The notes under the pieces: generated by a model
Told to the model about the DNA's origin: nothing
Database searches by the model: none
Seen by the model: only the letters and a program-made list of their open reading frames with translations
Shown here: positions 44,337 through 52,792 of the stretch, piece after piece
Layout of the letters: every line of letters begins with the position of its first letter
How positions within the stretch are numbered: the first letter of the stretch is position 1
Assembly: GCA_944392935.1 (NCBI GenBank)
Contig: CALXYI010000003.1
Location: forward strand, 1 to 64,000
Direction of reading: 5' to 3'
From: an uncultured Spirochaetaceae bacterium
Lineage (GTDB): Bacteria; Spirochaetota; Spirochaetia; Sphaerochaetales; Sphaerochaetaceae
DNA: 64,000 bases
Translations under genes and position numbers: made by a program

Positions 44337-44546
44337 CCGGGATAATTGCAGATTCACTACAGTCAAGACTTAGCAAATCGCTTCTTTACTGCAAGACTCC
44401 CGATTGACGAGGACCGCTTCGATGAGAATGGATCACTCTGAATCGAGTGGATGGATCTCGATTATCGCCGTACTCATCTGAAATCAAACATTCCTGATTG
44501 CAAAGCCCTTTTGCTCTATAGTAGAGTGAGTCTGATTTCCATTGAC

Positions 44547-44597
44547 GGAGGTAGTCGATGATTAGTGCAAGGGTTACCCCCCCCCCATCGCAGGGTG
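44547..44597 (+). promoter_or_regulatory. ribosome site, start codon and 10-C tract (candidate phase switch)
   Basis: GGAGG (44547-44551) lies 6 nt before ATG 44558. The run of ten Cs is at 44577-44586. From that ATG the frame with ten Cs stops after about 33 codons; with nine or twelve Cs it joins the lipoprotein frame and gives a longer, arginine-rich signal peptide start. Confidence 0.65.
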
Positions 44598-46349
44598 ATG
44601 CGTACATTTGCTTGGTCGATTTTAGCTTTATTCGCCATTCTTGCATTTCCATCCTGTGATGGTCACCTGGATTTACAGCCTCCCACGGATGATGAGGAAC
44701 GTCCTGTGGATTCCGATCTTCCACAGTATATTCCTGAAGCGGAGTTTGCCAGGATAGGGCTTCTTCCTCCTGAAGAGATGCCTGCAGGGGCAACTGTGGA
44801 TAAACGTTATGATTCCAGCCTTGCCAAGTCTTCTCTTTCAAGGGCTTCAGGAACGGGAGCGATGATTGCTGATATCACACTATCTGGTTATATGTACAAT
44901 GGTTACAGTTTCACAACCACAAATCCTGTCACTGTGACTTATCCTGCAGCACCTGCAGGGGAAGAAAATAGACATACGCTTGAGAAGTTCATCATCAATG
45001 TTGTTGATTTGATTATGGTTCCAGAAGGAGATGAAAACGGCAAGAAGGTCTCTGTCTTTGATTCTGCAGGGTACATTCCTTATGATGAGACCAAGGTAGC
45101 GGGCAATACTGTGATCACTGTTTCGGGTACATCAGTGACAGAAGTAGCGAATGTACCTGCATCCTCTGCTATAGTCCTGGATCCATATGAAGGCTCATAT
45201 GAGGTGAATGGAACGGAAGTCAGCAAGGAAGAAGCTGCAGGAATGGATGGCTCTGAAGAGAAGCCATATACGGTATCTAGGCTCAGTGATCTTCTTGTTC
45301 TGGATAGCCTGTTTGCTTCTTCCACGAGCGTTAATATCAGGCTTGAAAGCGATCTGGCTATAACAGCTGGGTGGGTAGTTGCAAATGATATGATGGATCC
45401 GATCACCATCTCTGCTGGGGAAAACGCAGCAATTGATTTCAATGGACATACGATTACATACGAAGTTGCTGGGGATCTCAGGCCATTCCTGGTGGAAAAG
45501 GGCGGTTCGCTGATATTCAATAACGGTCCATCCAATTCCATCGAGAATGGAAAAGGAGGAGTGACCATTACCAGCCCAGAAGCGCTTGGGCTTGTTGATA
45601 ACTATGGGAAGCTTACCATCAACGGCGGCAGTTATGACATCCGGACGAAACAGGGAACTTGTGCTATCAGATCGTTTGAGGATGCTACGATAACCATCAA
45701 TGATGCAAGATTCTATTTCCCGTATACAGGCGGAACGCTTCTCTCGTATGGAACTGCATATATAAACGATGGATATTACTATAGCAATTCAAACTCGCAG
45801 CTATATGGTGATCTGTATACATATAACATCAGGAATGCCGGCGGCAATATGATTATACGGGGCGGTGAGGTTTATGGCATTCAGGGTGGAATCTCTACTG
45901 CCTCTGGCTCGCTTGTTATTGATGATGTCTATTCTGAAACCGGAGAAAGAGAGGTAGAGGGGGAGATGGTGACAGCATCGTTCTATGCTGTTTATGTAGC
46001 AGGTGAGGCAGGTGAGACATCATGCACCATAAATGATGGGACTTTCGTTTCCGGTATCAGGAACGCCCTCCATGTAGGAAACAGCAATCCTGGTGGTGAT
46101 GGAGGAATCATGGCTGATGCTGCATGTGTGGTGAATGGTGGGACCTTCAGATCAAAAGAAGGCTCATATGATGTGGCTGTTGATTATGGAATCGGAGCGC
46201 TCACTCTTCGAGGCGGATCCTTTGCGCATAGGGCCGTCAACGTAACTGATGAGGGCACTGTAATCGAGCCATCAATCATTGATTCATACACAGCCAAGGG
46301 CTTCCACGTGGACGAGATGGCAGGAGGCTTTGCTGTTATAGCGGACTGA
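44598..46349 (+). CDS. putative surface lipoprotein with beta-helix-like repeats
   Basis: A 583-residue protein of unknown function. The signal region MRTFAWSILALFAILAFPSC ends in a lipobox-like FPSC, so it should be a lipoprotein. Acidic linker follows, then many short glycine/asparagine turns such as TINGGSYDI, TINDARFYF, IIRGGEVYG, TINDGTFVS and CVVNGGTFRS, suggesting a right-handed parallel beta-helix, as in surface and adhesin-like proteins. ATG 44598 is the only start inside the hydrophobic signal frame but has a poor ribosome site (AGGG 3 nt away). A better site and ATG lie upstream in another frame across the 10-C tract. Codon use and GC are lower than in neighbouring genes, suggesting acquired DNA. 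Confidence 0.7.
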   Translation: MRTFAWSILALFAILAFPSCDGHLDLQPPTDDEERPVDSDLPQYIPEAEFARIGLLPPEEMPAGATVDKRYDSSLAKSSLSRASGTGAMIADITLSGYMYNGYSFTTTNPVTVTYPAAPAGEENRHTLEKFIINVVDLIMVPEGDENGKKVSVFDSAGYIPYDETKVAGNTVITVSGTSVTEVANVPASSAIVLDPYEGSYEVNGTEVSKEEAAGMDGSEEKPYTVSRLSDLLVLDSLFASSTSVNIRLESDLAITAGWVVANDMMDPITISAGENAAIDFNGHTITYEVAGDLRPFLVEKGGSLIFNNGPSNSIENGKGGVTITSPEALGLVDNYGKLTINGGSYDIRTKQGTCAIRSFEDATITINDARFYFPYTGGTLLSYGTAYINDGYYYSNSNSQLYGDLYTYNIRNAGGNMIIRGGEVYGIQGGISTASGSLVIDDVYSETGEREVEGEMVTASFYAVYVAGEAGETSCTINDGTFVSGIRNALHVGNSNPGGDGGIMADAACVVNGGTFRSKEGSYDVAVDYGIGALTLRGGSFAHRAVNVTDEGTVIEPSIIDSYTAKGFHVDEMAGGFAVIAD

Positions 46350-46372
46350 AGGATCTGCATCCGTGCTATCAT

Positions 46373-46401
46373 GATCATCACCCTTCGACGGGGTGATGAT
46401 C
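46373..46401 (+). terminator. strong hairpin after the lipoprotein gene
   Basis: Perfect 11-bp stem (46373-46383 with 46391-46401) and 7-nt loop, 24 bp past the stop. The 3' side is TGTGCTTT, a weak T-run, so it may be a terminator or a processing signal. A TGCTATCAT element (46364-46372) abuts its 5' side. Confidence 0.5.
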
Positions 46402-46592
46402 TGTGCTTTATCACGCTTGTGAATTGGTCTGATGATTGGACAGGGCCTATTTCCGGATAGACGGAGAGCCTGCAGATGCAATCGGGGCTGTGCTGGAACG
46501 GTCTGGATGCAGGATCCCTGATGATAGTGCCCGGCTATATTCCTCCAAATCTGGAGAGTCTCAGGGATAGTCTGCTCTGACAGGCAGTGTGT

Positions 46593-46608
46593 ATAATCAT
46601 GGCGGAGG
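46593..46608 (+). promoter_or_regulatory. -10 element and ribosome site of the M16 peptidase gene
   Basis: TATAAT in GTGTATAATCATGG (46590-46595 region) is a consensus -10. GGAGG at 46604-46608 lies 4 nt before ATG 46613, so the leader is very short but carries a ribosome site. Confidence 0.5.
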
Positions 46609-46612
46609 CGAT

Positions 46613-49504
46613 ATGAAGAGACCCATCCTTCTGCTGTCTGTTCTTGCAGCGCTGCTGCCTGTTTGTGCTGATTCATTCACGCTTGTGGATGAGCATGAGT
46701 CCGGGATATATAGCTCGGTCTACCGGTCATATGTGCATGACGGGACGGGATTCATGGTTGTCTACGAGGAGAATGCCGCGGGGAACATGAGGGCAGATCT
46801 CGCATTCCGCACGCCTCAGCAGGATTATGGTGATCTCAATCATGTATTCGAGCATTCACTCCTCTCCGGCTCCGCCCGCTATCCTTCAAGCTATCTCTTC
46901 TTCGATCTGAGCAACCGGGCATACATATCGCAGGCGAATGCCGGTACGTATCAGGGAGTGACGGATTACTATATCGAATCGCCGAGCGCGGAGCAGCTCA
47001 TGAAGGGCATCGATATCCTGATGTCACTTGCCGAGGATCCGGATCTCATACGGAACGAGAATATCTACCGCAGGGAGGCCGTGCGCTATGATCTCAGGTC
47101 TCCTGATGATGATATCGTTCCTGCCGGCACTGTCTTCAATGAGGATATGGGCTACATAAGCAGTGAGCCGATGGTCATGTACAGGGAGATTATCAGCGGG
47201 CTGTACGGAGATACATGCGCCGGGTACTACATCGGACAGCTCCCGCTGCATCTGGAGGACAATGCATATTCCCGTATCCTGGAGATCTATGATGAGTACT
47301 ACAGATGGGACAATGCCGTTCTCTATCTATACGGTGAGCTTGATATCGAGGCTGTGCTCGATTTCCTGGACAGGGAGTACCTCGCAGGCTCGGAAAAGGT
47401 CGGTACTGATCTTTCAGTATACCTTGAAGGGGATCCTGAACCGGGTTTCAGGGAGAAGAAGGCCTCGCTTCCTGTCCCGTCCTATATTGAAGTCTCGGAT
47501 ACATCCTCCGCAATCGCCTATGCATTCGGCATCTCGGATCTCACAGGTGAGGAGCGGTATGTGCTGCAGCTGATCGCACAGTATATCTCGGCAGATGGAG
47601 GCATGCTCCAGAGAGCTGTGTCCGGCAGAGGTGTCCAGGGCAGGGCGACCTTCCTCTCCGGCGGTGCGATGACACGGCCTATGATGGCCTTCATCCTTGA
47701 ATATACCTCTCCAGATCAGGCTTTGCCGTTCAAGGAGGCTATTGATTCGATGCTGGAATCGCTGGCAGAGGAGGGTATTCCTGATGCCGAGCTTTCATCA
47801 TATGCGGAAGCGATTGCGGCATCGAGCGCCTACAGCGAGGAGATGGGCAGCATAGCTGCGGACAATGCCCTGAAGCTGCAGGCTTCGTTCGCCGCCACCG
47901 GCGGCATATGCGGTATACGGGATTATGAGTCCGCAGTCCTCAGCCTTGCGGAAGGAGGTGCATCCTCTGCCATGAAAGTCTTTGCTGCGCTGAGGGATGA
48001 GGCTCGGCCTTCCGTCATGGTGACGCTTTCTCCAGAGCCAGGGCTTCTTGAGGACATATACCAGGGATTGGATGATCATCTTGCAGAGATGAAGGAAGGG
48101 ATGTCCGATGAGGAGATAGCGGCTCTGGTGGAGGATACGAGGGAGTATTATGAGTGGGTCGGGCTTTCCGATATAAACCACTCCGTCGGGATAGACAGGA
48201 ACGATATACCTGATTTCACGGTGAGCATCGATCCGGAAGAGAGGATGGAGGATGGCGTCAGGATAGTGAGGATCCCGGTGGATGCTGCCCTTGTCTATGC
48301 TGAGATCCAGTTCGGAACGGGAGATATAGCACCGGAGGACAAGAACGTCCTTGCCCTCTTTCCCCTGCTTCTTTCCGCGATACCGACGGAGACGATGGAT
48401 ACCGATTCGATTGCCGCGGCTGTGCAGGATCTCTGCATGGATCTGGATTTCTCGCTTTCGGCAGGTATCGATGGCTCTCCAGTGCTCTCCGTTTCCTTCT
48501 ATGCCGAACCTGATGAGGCAGAAGCTGCCATATCGCTTGTGGCCGACCTGCTCTCATCATCGGATTTCACGGATCGAGAGGCCATCACCGATGTGATATC
48601 GCTGGAATACGAGGACTGGAATCCTCAGCGCATCGTTTCGAACCGTGCTCTGATGATCGAGATCGGCAGCAGCCTTGGATCAGCTGACGAGGCGTATTCC
48701 ATCGATCTCTATCTCTGCGGCTTCCATGATTATCTGATCGGTCTCCTTGATTCATATGATGAGGCGCTGCCTGAGAAGCTCCAGCGCGTCAGGGAACGGA
48801 TCCTCAGCCGTGGGGATATCTCTGTCATCATCGCGGGGGATGCAGAGACGATCGCTGCTGCAGATGAGGCAGTCATGGCCCGCCTTTCCACGCTTCCTAT
48901 GGGAAACTGCGAGATTCTTTATGAGATTCCGGAGCTTCCTGATAGGATCGCCCTGATAACAAACGGCACTGCCTCAGACCTTATCTGCACAATCCCCCTT
49001 TCCGGAGGGATTGAGGGCAGGTTCCTCCCCTGGATAACGGCAGCAACCACTATGGAAGTGCTGCCTCTCAGGCTTTCAGGCGGAGCGTATTCCGTGCTTT
49101 CCGCTGTCTCTCCTCGCCGGGATGCGGCTGTTGTCCTTACCGCAAGCGACTCCAGGCCTGTGGATAGCCTGAGGACGATAGGCGGCATGTGGAAGGCCAT
49201 GGCGGAAGAGGGTGTTTCGGATGCGGATATGAATGCCTATGCGCTATCTACGATGGCCGGAATGGCCTCTCCGCGCGGACCTCTCATGGATGCGGTTCTC
49301 CAGTATCATCTGATAGGCGATTTCGGGGAGGAACGCCTCCTTGATATCATGAATGGCCCCAAGGATTCCTCCCCAGAGGATAAGGAAGAAGCCCTCCGGG
49401 CTCTGGATGAGGCATTCGCCTCCGGACATATCCTGCTTTCAGGCCCATATGATCAGATATCCACAGTGCTTGATGGATTCGATGCTGTCATCGATCTGCG
49501 ATGA
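46613..49504 (+). CDS. secreted M16-family zinc metallopeptidase
   Basis: A 963-residue peptidase of the M16 (insulinase/presequence-protease) family. The signal peptide MKRPILLLSVLAALLPVCA predicts export. HVFEH at residues 77-81 is the inverted zinc motif HxxEH, followed by SLLSGSARYPSS typical of the M16C type. The full length covers the two homologous halves of a single-chain M16C enzyme, which enclose small peptides in a chamber. It probably degrades short peptides in the periplasm. Start ATG 46613 with GGAGG 4 nt upstream; the frame to 46589 lacks a site. The gene ends close to the convergent Rpn-like gene. Confidence 0.85.
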   Translation: MKRPILLLSVLAALLPVCADSFTLVDEHESGIYSSVYRSYVHDGTGFMVVYEENAAGNMRADLAFRTPQQDYGDLNHVFEHSLLSGSARYPSSYLFFDLSNRAYISQANAGTYQGVTDYYIESPSAEQLMKGIDILMSLAEDPDLIRNENIYRREAVRYDLRSPDDDIVPAGTVFNEDMGYISSEPMVMYREIISGLYGDTCAGYYIGQLPLHLEDNAYSRILEIYDEYYRWDNAVLYLYGELDIEAVLDFLDREYLAGSEKVGTDLSVYLEGDPEPGFREKKASLPVPSYIEVSDTSSAIAYAFGISDLTGEERYVLQLIAQYISADGGMLQRAVSGRGVQGRATFLSGGAMTRPMMAFILEYTSPDQALPFKEAIDSMLESLAEEGIPDAELSSYAEAIAASSAYSEEMGSIAADNALKLQASFAATGGICGIRDYESAVLSLAEGGASSAMKVFAALRDEARPSVMVTLSPEPGLLEDIYQGLDDHLAEMKEGMSDEEIAALVEDTREYYEWVGLSDINHSVGIDRNDIPDFTVSIDPEERMEDGVRIVRIPVDAALVYAEIQFGTGDIAPEDKNVLALFPLLLSAIPTETMDTDSIAAAVQDLCMDLDFSLSAGIDGSPVLSVSFYAEPDEAEAAISLVADLLSSSDFTDREAITDVISLEYEDWNPQRIVSNRALMIEIGSSLGSADEAYSIDLYLCGFHDYLIGLLDSYDEALPEKLQRVRERILSRGDISVIIAGDAETIAAADEAVMARLSTLPMGNCEILYEIPELPDRIALITNGTASDLICTIPLSGGIEGRFLPWITAATTMEVLPLRLSGGAYSVLSAVSPRRDAAVVLTASDSRPVDSLRTIGGMWKAMAEEGVSDADMNAYALSTMAGMASPRGPLMDAVLQYHLIGDFGEERLLDIMNGPKDSSPEDKEEALRALDEAFASGHILLSGPYDQISTVLDGFDAVIDLR

Positions 49505-49545
49505 GAATGGAAAATCCCCAGGCTTTCCTTCCTGCAGGATGGCAG

Positions 49546-49914
49546 TTACTTCCGCTGCCCTCTGATTCTTTCAGCCAGCTTCTCGACTTCCTCGACAGAA
49601 AGTCCAGTGGAATCCGCAATCAAGGGCATGCTCAGCCCCTTCCTTATCAGATTCATGGCTATCTGCTCTCCATCCTTCCCCTCAGCGAATATGTCGAGGA
49701 TGACGGAGTGGCTGCCTATGCTTGAGAGGTGCTTCTGGGCCTGCACGCTGATGACGGTGATGTCATCCCGTCCTGTGAGGGTGCGCACGAGATGCTCCGT
49801 GCCCTCTATATTGCCGTCGAATCCCCGCATGAAGCCGATGTCATCGGCAAGCGTCAGCTCCTCTATCCTCTTACGGTATTCCTCTGGAATGGGCGGAATC
49901 ATCTTTCCCTTCAT
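49546..49914 (-). CDS. internally deleted Rpn-family-like protein
   Basis: A 122-residue protein. The N-terminal half (IPPIPEEYRKRIEELTLADD through DIFAEGKDG) matches the start of Rpn recombination-promoting nucleases (PD-(D/E)XK family, usually about 290 residues). The last 35 residues (NLIRKGLSMPLIADSTGLSVEEVEKLAERI) match their C-terminal helices. The segment between, holding the catalytic E-x-Q motif, is missing; the junction is near residue 83. Frame and a perfect AGGAGAAACAT ribosome site are intact. It is either a decaying remnant or a small DNA/protein-binding derivative; nuclease activity is not expected. Confidence 0.6.
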   Translation of the reverse strand: MKGKMIPPIPEEYRKRIEELTLADDIGFMRGFDGNIEGTEHLVRTLTGRDDITVISVQAQKHLSSIGSHSVILDIFAEGKDGEQIAMNLIRKGLSMPLIADSTGLSVEEVEKLAERIRGQRK

Positions 49915-50006
49915 ATGTTTCTCCTAAAGGGATATACGCCTCAACCTCTGATTCCTGCCGTATTCTTCATTCATTGATGCTGATCTCTAGCCATATGCGT
50001 AAGCCA

Positions 50007-50020
50007 TGCTATCATTGGGC
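50007..50020 (+). promoter_or_regulatory. extended -10 abutting the PNPOx gene (leaderless start)
   Basis: TGC-TATCAT at 50007-50015, 5 nt, then ATG at 50021. No Shine-Dalgarno. Confidence 0.6.
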
Positions 50021-50701
50021 ATGAGTGAATATACATGCCAGAGCTGCGGGCTTGGAATCGATGACGAGTCGATGCTGGGTACGTATCCAGATGGAAGGAA
50101 GAATGCGGATTACTGCAGCCACTGCTTCAGGGACGGAGGATTCACGCATCCGGATATCACCATGGAGGAGCAGATCGAGCTCAATATCTCAGGCGACAGC
50201 CTGGAGGAATTCAACAGGAAGGAGGATGTCTCATTCTCCTCTGCGGGGGCGAGGAATGTGATGGCTATGTACTTCCCGCGTCTCAAGAGGTGGATGGACA
50301 CGGAGAGGAAGATCGGTTGGATGATCGAACGCATCGGCTATGCCGTGCTCTCCACGCTCTCTGAAGAGGGATATCCTCGGCCCTCCGCTGTCGATATCAT
50401 CGCAAGACATGGCATCAGGGAGCTCTGGATGACGACGCATTCATCCTCGGCGAAGGCTGGGAACATAAGGCGGGATCCACGCACCGGGCTGTGCTTCGTG
50501 CATGAGGCCGACAGCGTATCGCTGACGGGAACCGCCGGGATCATCTCTGACAAGGAAAACCTTGAGCGCTTCTGGGAGGACCGCATGCTTCGCTATTTCC
50601 CCCTCGGACTGGATGATCCTGAGTACTGCCTCATCCGCTTCCGTCCGGATCATGCCTCTTTCTGGATCGATGGGGCCAGAGGGGAGCTTACCATCGGATG
50701 A
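50021..50701 (+). CDS. zinc-ribbon plus pyridoxamine-phosphate-oxidase-like protein
   Basis: A 226-residue two-domain protein. N-terminal putative zinc ribbon has CQSC near residue 6 and CSHC near residue 32. The rest has the split-barrel flavin fold of the PNPOx/general-stress-protein family: YAVLSTLSEEGYPRPSAVDII, TTHSSSAKAGNIRRDPRTG (in part) and VHEADSVSLTGTAGII. Relatives bind FMN, F420 or haem; the true activity is unknown. ATG 50021 begins the ribbon motif; the ATG at 50006 overlaps the -10 element. Predicted leaderless. It stands alone between the divergent Rpn-like gene and ktrB. Confidence 0.75.
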   Translation: MSEYTCQSCGLGIDDESMLGTYPDGRKNADYCSHCFRDGGFTHPDITMEEQIELNISGDSLEEFNRKEDVSFSSAGARNVMAMYFPRLKRWMDTERKIGWMIERIGYAVLSTLSEEGYPRPSAVDIIARHGIRELWMTTHSSSAKAGNIRRDPRTGLCFVHEADSVSLTGTAGIISDKENLERFWEDRMLRYFPLGLDDPEYCLIRFRPDHASFWIDGARGELTIG

Positions 50702-50732
50702 TGGCCGCTTCCTTCCAATTGTCCTCTGCTTC

Positions 50733-50747
50733 TGCTATGATGGCAGC
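50733..50747 (+). promoter_or_regulatory. extended -10 abutting ktrB (leaderless start)
   Basis: TGC-TATGAT at 50733-50741, 6 nt, then ATG at 50748. No Shine-Dalgarno. Confidence 0.6.
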
Positions 50748-52043
50748 ATGCAGAGGAGGAGGAAGCTGCAGCCGGGACTGCAGCTTGCATTGGGGTTCTT
50801 GCTCATAATAGCGGTGGGTGCGGTTCTGCTGTATCTGCCTGTGTCGCATCAGGAAGGGGTGGACCTTCCGTTTCTGGATGCGCTCTTCGTCTCTGTCTCC
50901 GCAGTCTGCGTAACCGGTCTTACTCCTGTGGATATCTCAGCGACCCTATCCCTTTTCGGATCTACGGTCCTGATGCTCCTGATACAGCTCGGCGGGCTCG
51001 GATACGCTGTCGTGGCTGTCATCATCATACGCCTGGCAAGCGGCAGGATAGATGTCTCGACAGGCAAGCTCCTGCATGATTCCCTGGGTGCGGACCATAG
51101 GGTAGGCACAAGGAAGCTCCTGCTGCTGGCCCTTTCCGTCACAGGTATCGCCGAGGCGCTTGGAGCCATCATGCTCTTCATCCCGTTCTCTTCCCGCTAT
51201 CCCCTTGGATGGGCTGCGTATCTTGCTGTATTCCACTCCGTCTCGGCATTCAATAATGCGGGCTTCGATCTCTTCTCCGACAGCCTGATGAAATGGAACG
51301 ATGATCCTGCAGTGCTGATTGCCATCGCCTCCCTTATAGTCCTCGGCGGCCTCGGATTCATCCTCTATGGGGATATCCTGGATCATGCAAGGCATGGCAG
51401 GAAGGTCTCGATCCATAGCAGGATAGTGCTGTCCACCACAGCCTTCCTCATCATCTCCGGCACGGTCCTCTTCCGCCTCATACTGCCGGACGCAGACTGG
51501 AAGAATGCATTCTTCCAATCCGTGACGACCAGGACCGCTGGCTATTTCTCCTACGATCAGTCCACGCTGCCGCCTGCTGGCATCGTGCTTACCGTGATCC
51601 TCATGTTCATAGGCGCCTCTCCCGGCTCTACGGGAGGAGGCGTGAAGACCACATCGTTCTATACAGCGGTCAAGGCCGCATTCTCCCTTCTCCTCCTGGG
51701 ACGCGGTCCCTCTGCATTCAGGCGCGGGATAAGCCTTGATTCGGTGATGCATGCATTCTTCGCGATCATCTTCTCGGTGCTGATCATCTTCTCCGCATCA
51801 TTCCTTCTTGCCATCACCGATCCGCAGTTCTCCGTAGGGGAGATCCTCTATGAGACTGTATCCGCATATGCGACAGTGGGGCTGACCATGGGCATAACGC
51901 CGTACATCTCGCCTGCGGGCAGGATCATCCTGATCATACTGATGTATCTGGGCAGGGTAGGATTCATGACTATAATATCGGCATTCGCACGTCGCAGTGC
52001 GTCAGGCACGAAGTACATAGAGGAAAGGGTCATCATAGGTTGA
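50748..52043 (+). CDS. ktrB: potassium uptake channel subunit KtrB
   Basis: A 431-residue inner-membrane K+ (Na+-linked) transporter subunit of the TrkH/KtrB family with four M1-P-M2 repeats. Selectivity-loop glycines are visible in VCVTGLTPVD, FNNAGFDL, TRTAGYF and YATVGLTMG. The GASPGSTGGGVKT stretch is a hallmark. ATG 50748 is where homology begins; the frame extending to 50562 overlaps the previous gene. Its stop precedes ktrA by a single base. Confidence 0.92.
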   Translation: MQRRRKLQPGLQLALGFLLIIAVGAVLLYLPVSHQEGVDLPFLDALFVSVSAVCVTGLTPVDISATLSLFGSTVLMLLIQLGGLGYAVVAVIIIRLASGRIDVSTGKLLHDSLGADHRVGTRKLLLLALSVTGIAEALGAIMLFIPFSSRYPLGWAAYLAVFHSVSAFNNAGFDLFSDSLMKWNDDPAVLIAIASLIVLGGLGFILYGDILDHARHGRKVSIHSRIVLSTTAFLIISGTVLFRLILPDADWKNAFFQSVTTRTAGYFSYDQSTLPPAGIVLTVILMFIGASPGSTGGGVKTTSFYTAVKAAFSLLLLGRGPSAFRRGISLDSVMHAFFAIIFSVLIIFSASFLLAITDPQFSVGEILYETVSAYATVGLTMGITPYISPAGRIILIILMYLGRVGFMTIISAFARRSASGTKYIEERVIIG

Positions 52044-52044
52044 T

Positions 52045-52716
52045 ATGGGAAGGAAGGACGGAAATCAGGTATTCGGCATAATCGGGACGGGCAGATTCGG
52101 GCTGGCAGTGGCAGAGGAGCTTCTCCAGCGGGGGAAGGATGTCATAGCCATCGATCAGGACCAGCTGCAGCTCAAACCTCTCTACGATACTCCGGCTGAG
52201 GTGTTCGTAATCAGCGACATCTCCCGTGAATCGCTGATGGAGACGGGCATACAGGAGGCTGACACGGTGGTTGTCGGAATCGGCAAGGATGTTGAAGGAT
52301 CCATCCTCGCAGCCCTGAATACCATGGAGCTTGGTGTGCAGCATGTCGTATGCAAGGCCATAAGCGATGACCATGCGAAGATACTGAGGAAGATAGGCGC
52401 TGAGGTCGTCTATCCGGAGATAGAGATGGGCAGGCGCACTGCGATCAAGCTCACGGAGAAGCTTGCGGAGGATATCCTGCCGCTGTCTGAGGAGTTCTCC
52501 ATCATCCAGATACGCACGCCGCAGGAGCTTGACGGGCAGAGCGTGAAGGACATCAGGATACGCGAGCGTTTCGGCATCACGCTCATAGCCGTCGTCAAGG
52601 ATGGCAGGGCAAGCGGAAGCATCGGCCCTGACACCGTCCTCCATGCTGATGAGATGATGGTGCTCTCAGGAACCAACAGGAGCCTCGGGAAGTTCCAGGA
52701 TTCCCTTCAGTCCTGA
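52045..52716 (+). CDS. ktrA: potassium uptake gating subunit KtrA
   Basis: A 223-residue cytoplasmic regulator of KtrB. The N-terminal Rossmann (RCK_N) domain has GIIGTGRFGLAVAEEL; the C-terminal RCK_C domain starts near residue 140. ATP/ADP and c-di-AMP binding control such rings in known cases. Expressed with ktrB: one base lies between them, and the ribosome site is weak, so translation is probably coupled. Confidence 0.92.
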   Translation: MGRKDGNQVFGIIGTGRFGLAVAEELLQRGKDVIAIDQDQLQLKPLYDTPAEVFVISDISRESLMETGIQEADTVVVGIGKDVEGSILAALNTMELGVQHVVCKAISDDHAKILRKIGAEVVYPEIEMGRRTAIKLTEKLAEDILPLSEEFSIIQIRTPQELDGQSVKDIRIRERFGITLIAVVKDGRASGSIGPDTVLHADEMMVLSGTNRSLGKFQDSLQS

Positions 52717-52763
52717 TCCGTGATTTCCATCCGGTGAATATTGTTGTCGTGCGTCCATTGGCT

Positions 52764-52784
52764 TATAATCACTGGGTAAAAGGA
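52764..52784 (+). promoter_or_regulatory. promoter -10 and ribosome site of a MATE gene
   Basis: Perfect TATAAT at 52764-52769. AAAAGGA (52778-52784) lies 8 nt before the TTG start at 52793. Confidence 0.5.
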
Positions 52785-52792
52785 CGCTGGAA

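Larger units (their letters stand above)
44052..44540. other. AT-richer intergenic region, no recognised gene
   Basis: About 490 bp of clearly lower GC than the flanks. On the minus strand, two small overlapping frames (44169-44270, 33 codons; and one from ATG 44293-44291, 19 codons) each follow a strong AAAAGGAGG; neither resembles a known protein. An AATCGAG/CTCGATT inverted repeat (44441-44463) lies further right. It may be decayed mobile DNA or hold a small RNA; I see no more. Confidence 0.4.
46350..46612 (+). other. gap between the lipoprotein and peptidase genes
   Basis: Holds the hairpin at 46373-46401, a possible 34-codon frame (46476-46580, ACGGAGA 9 nt upstream, unrecognised product) and the TGTGTATAAT promoter element with GGAGG before the peptidase gene. 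Nothing else recognised. Confidence 0.4.
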
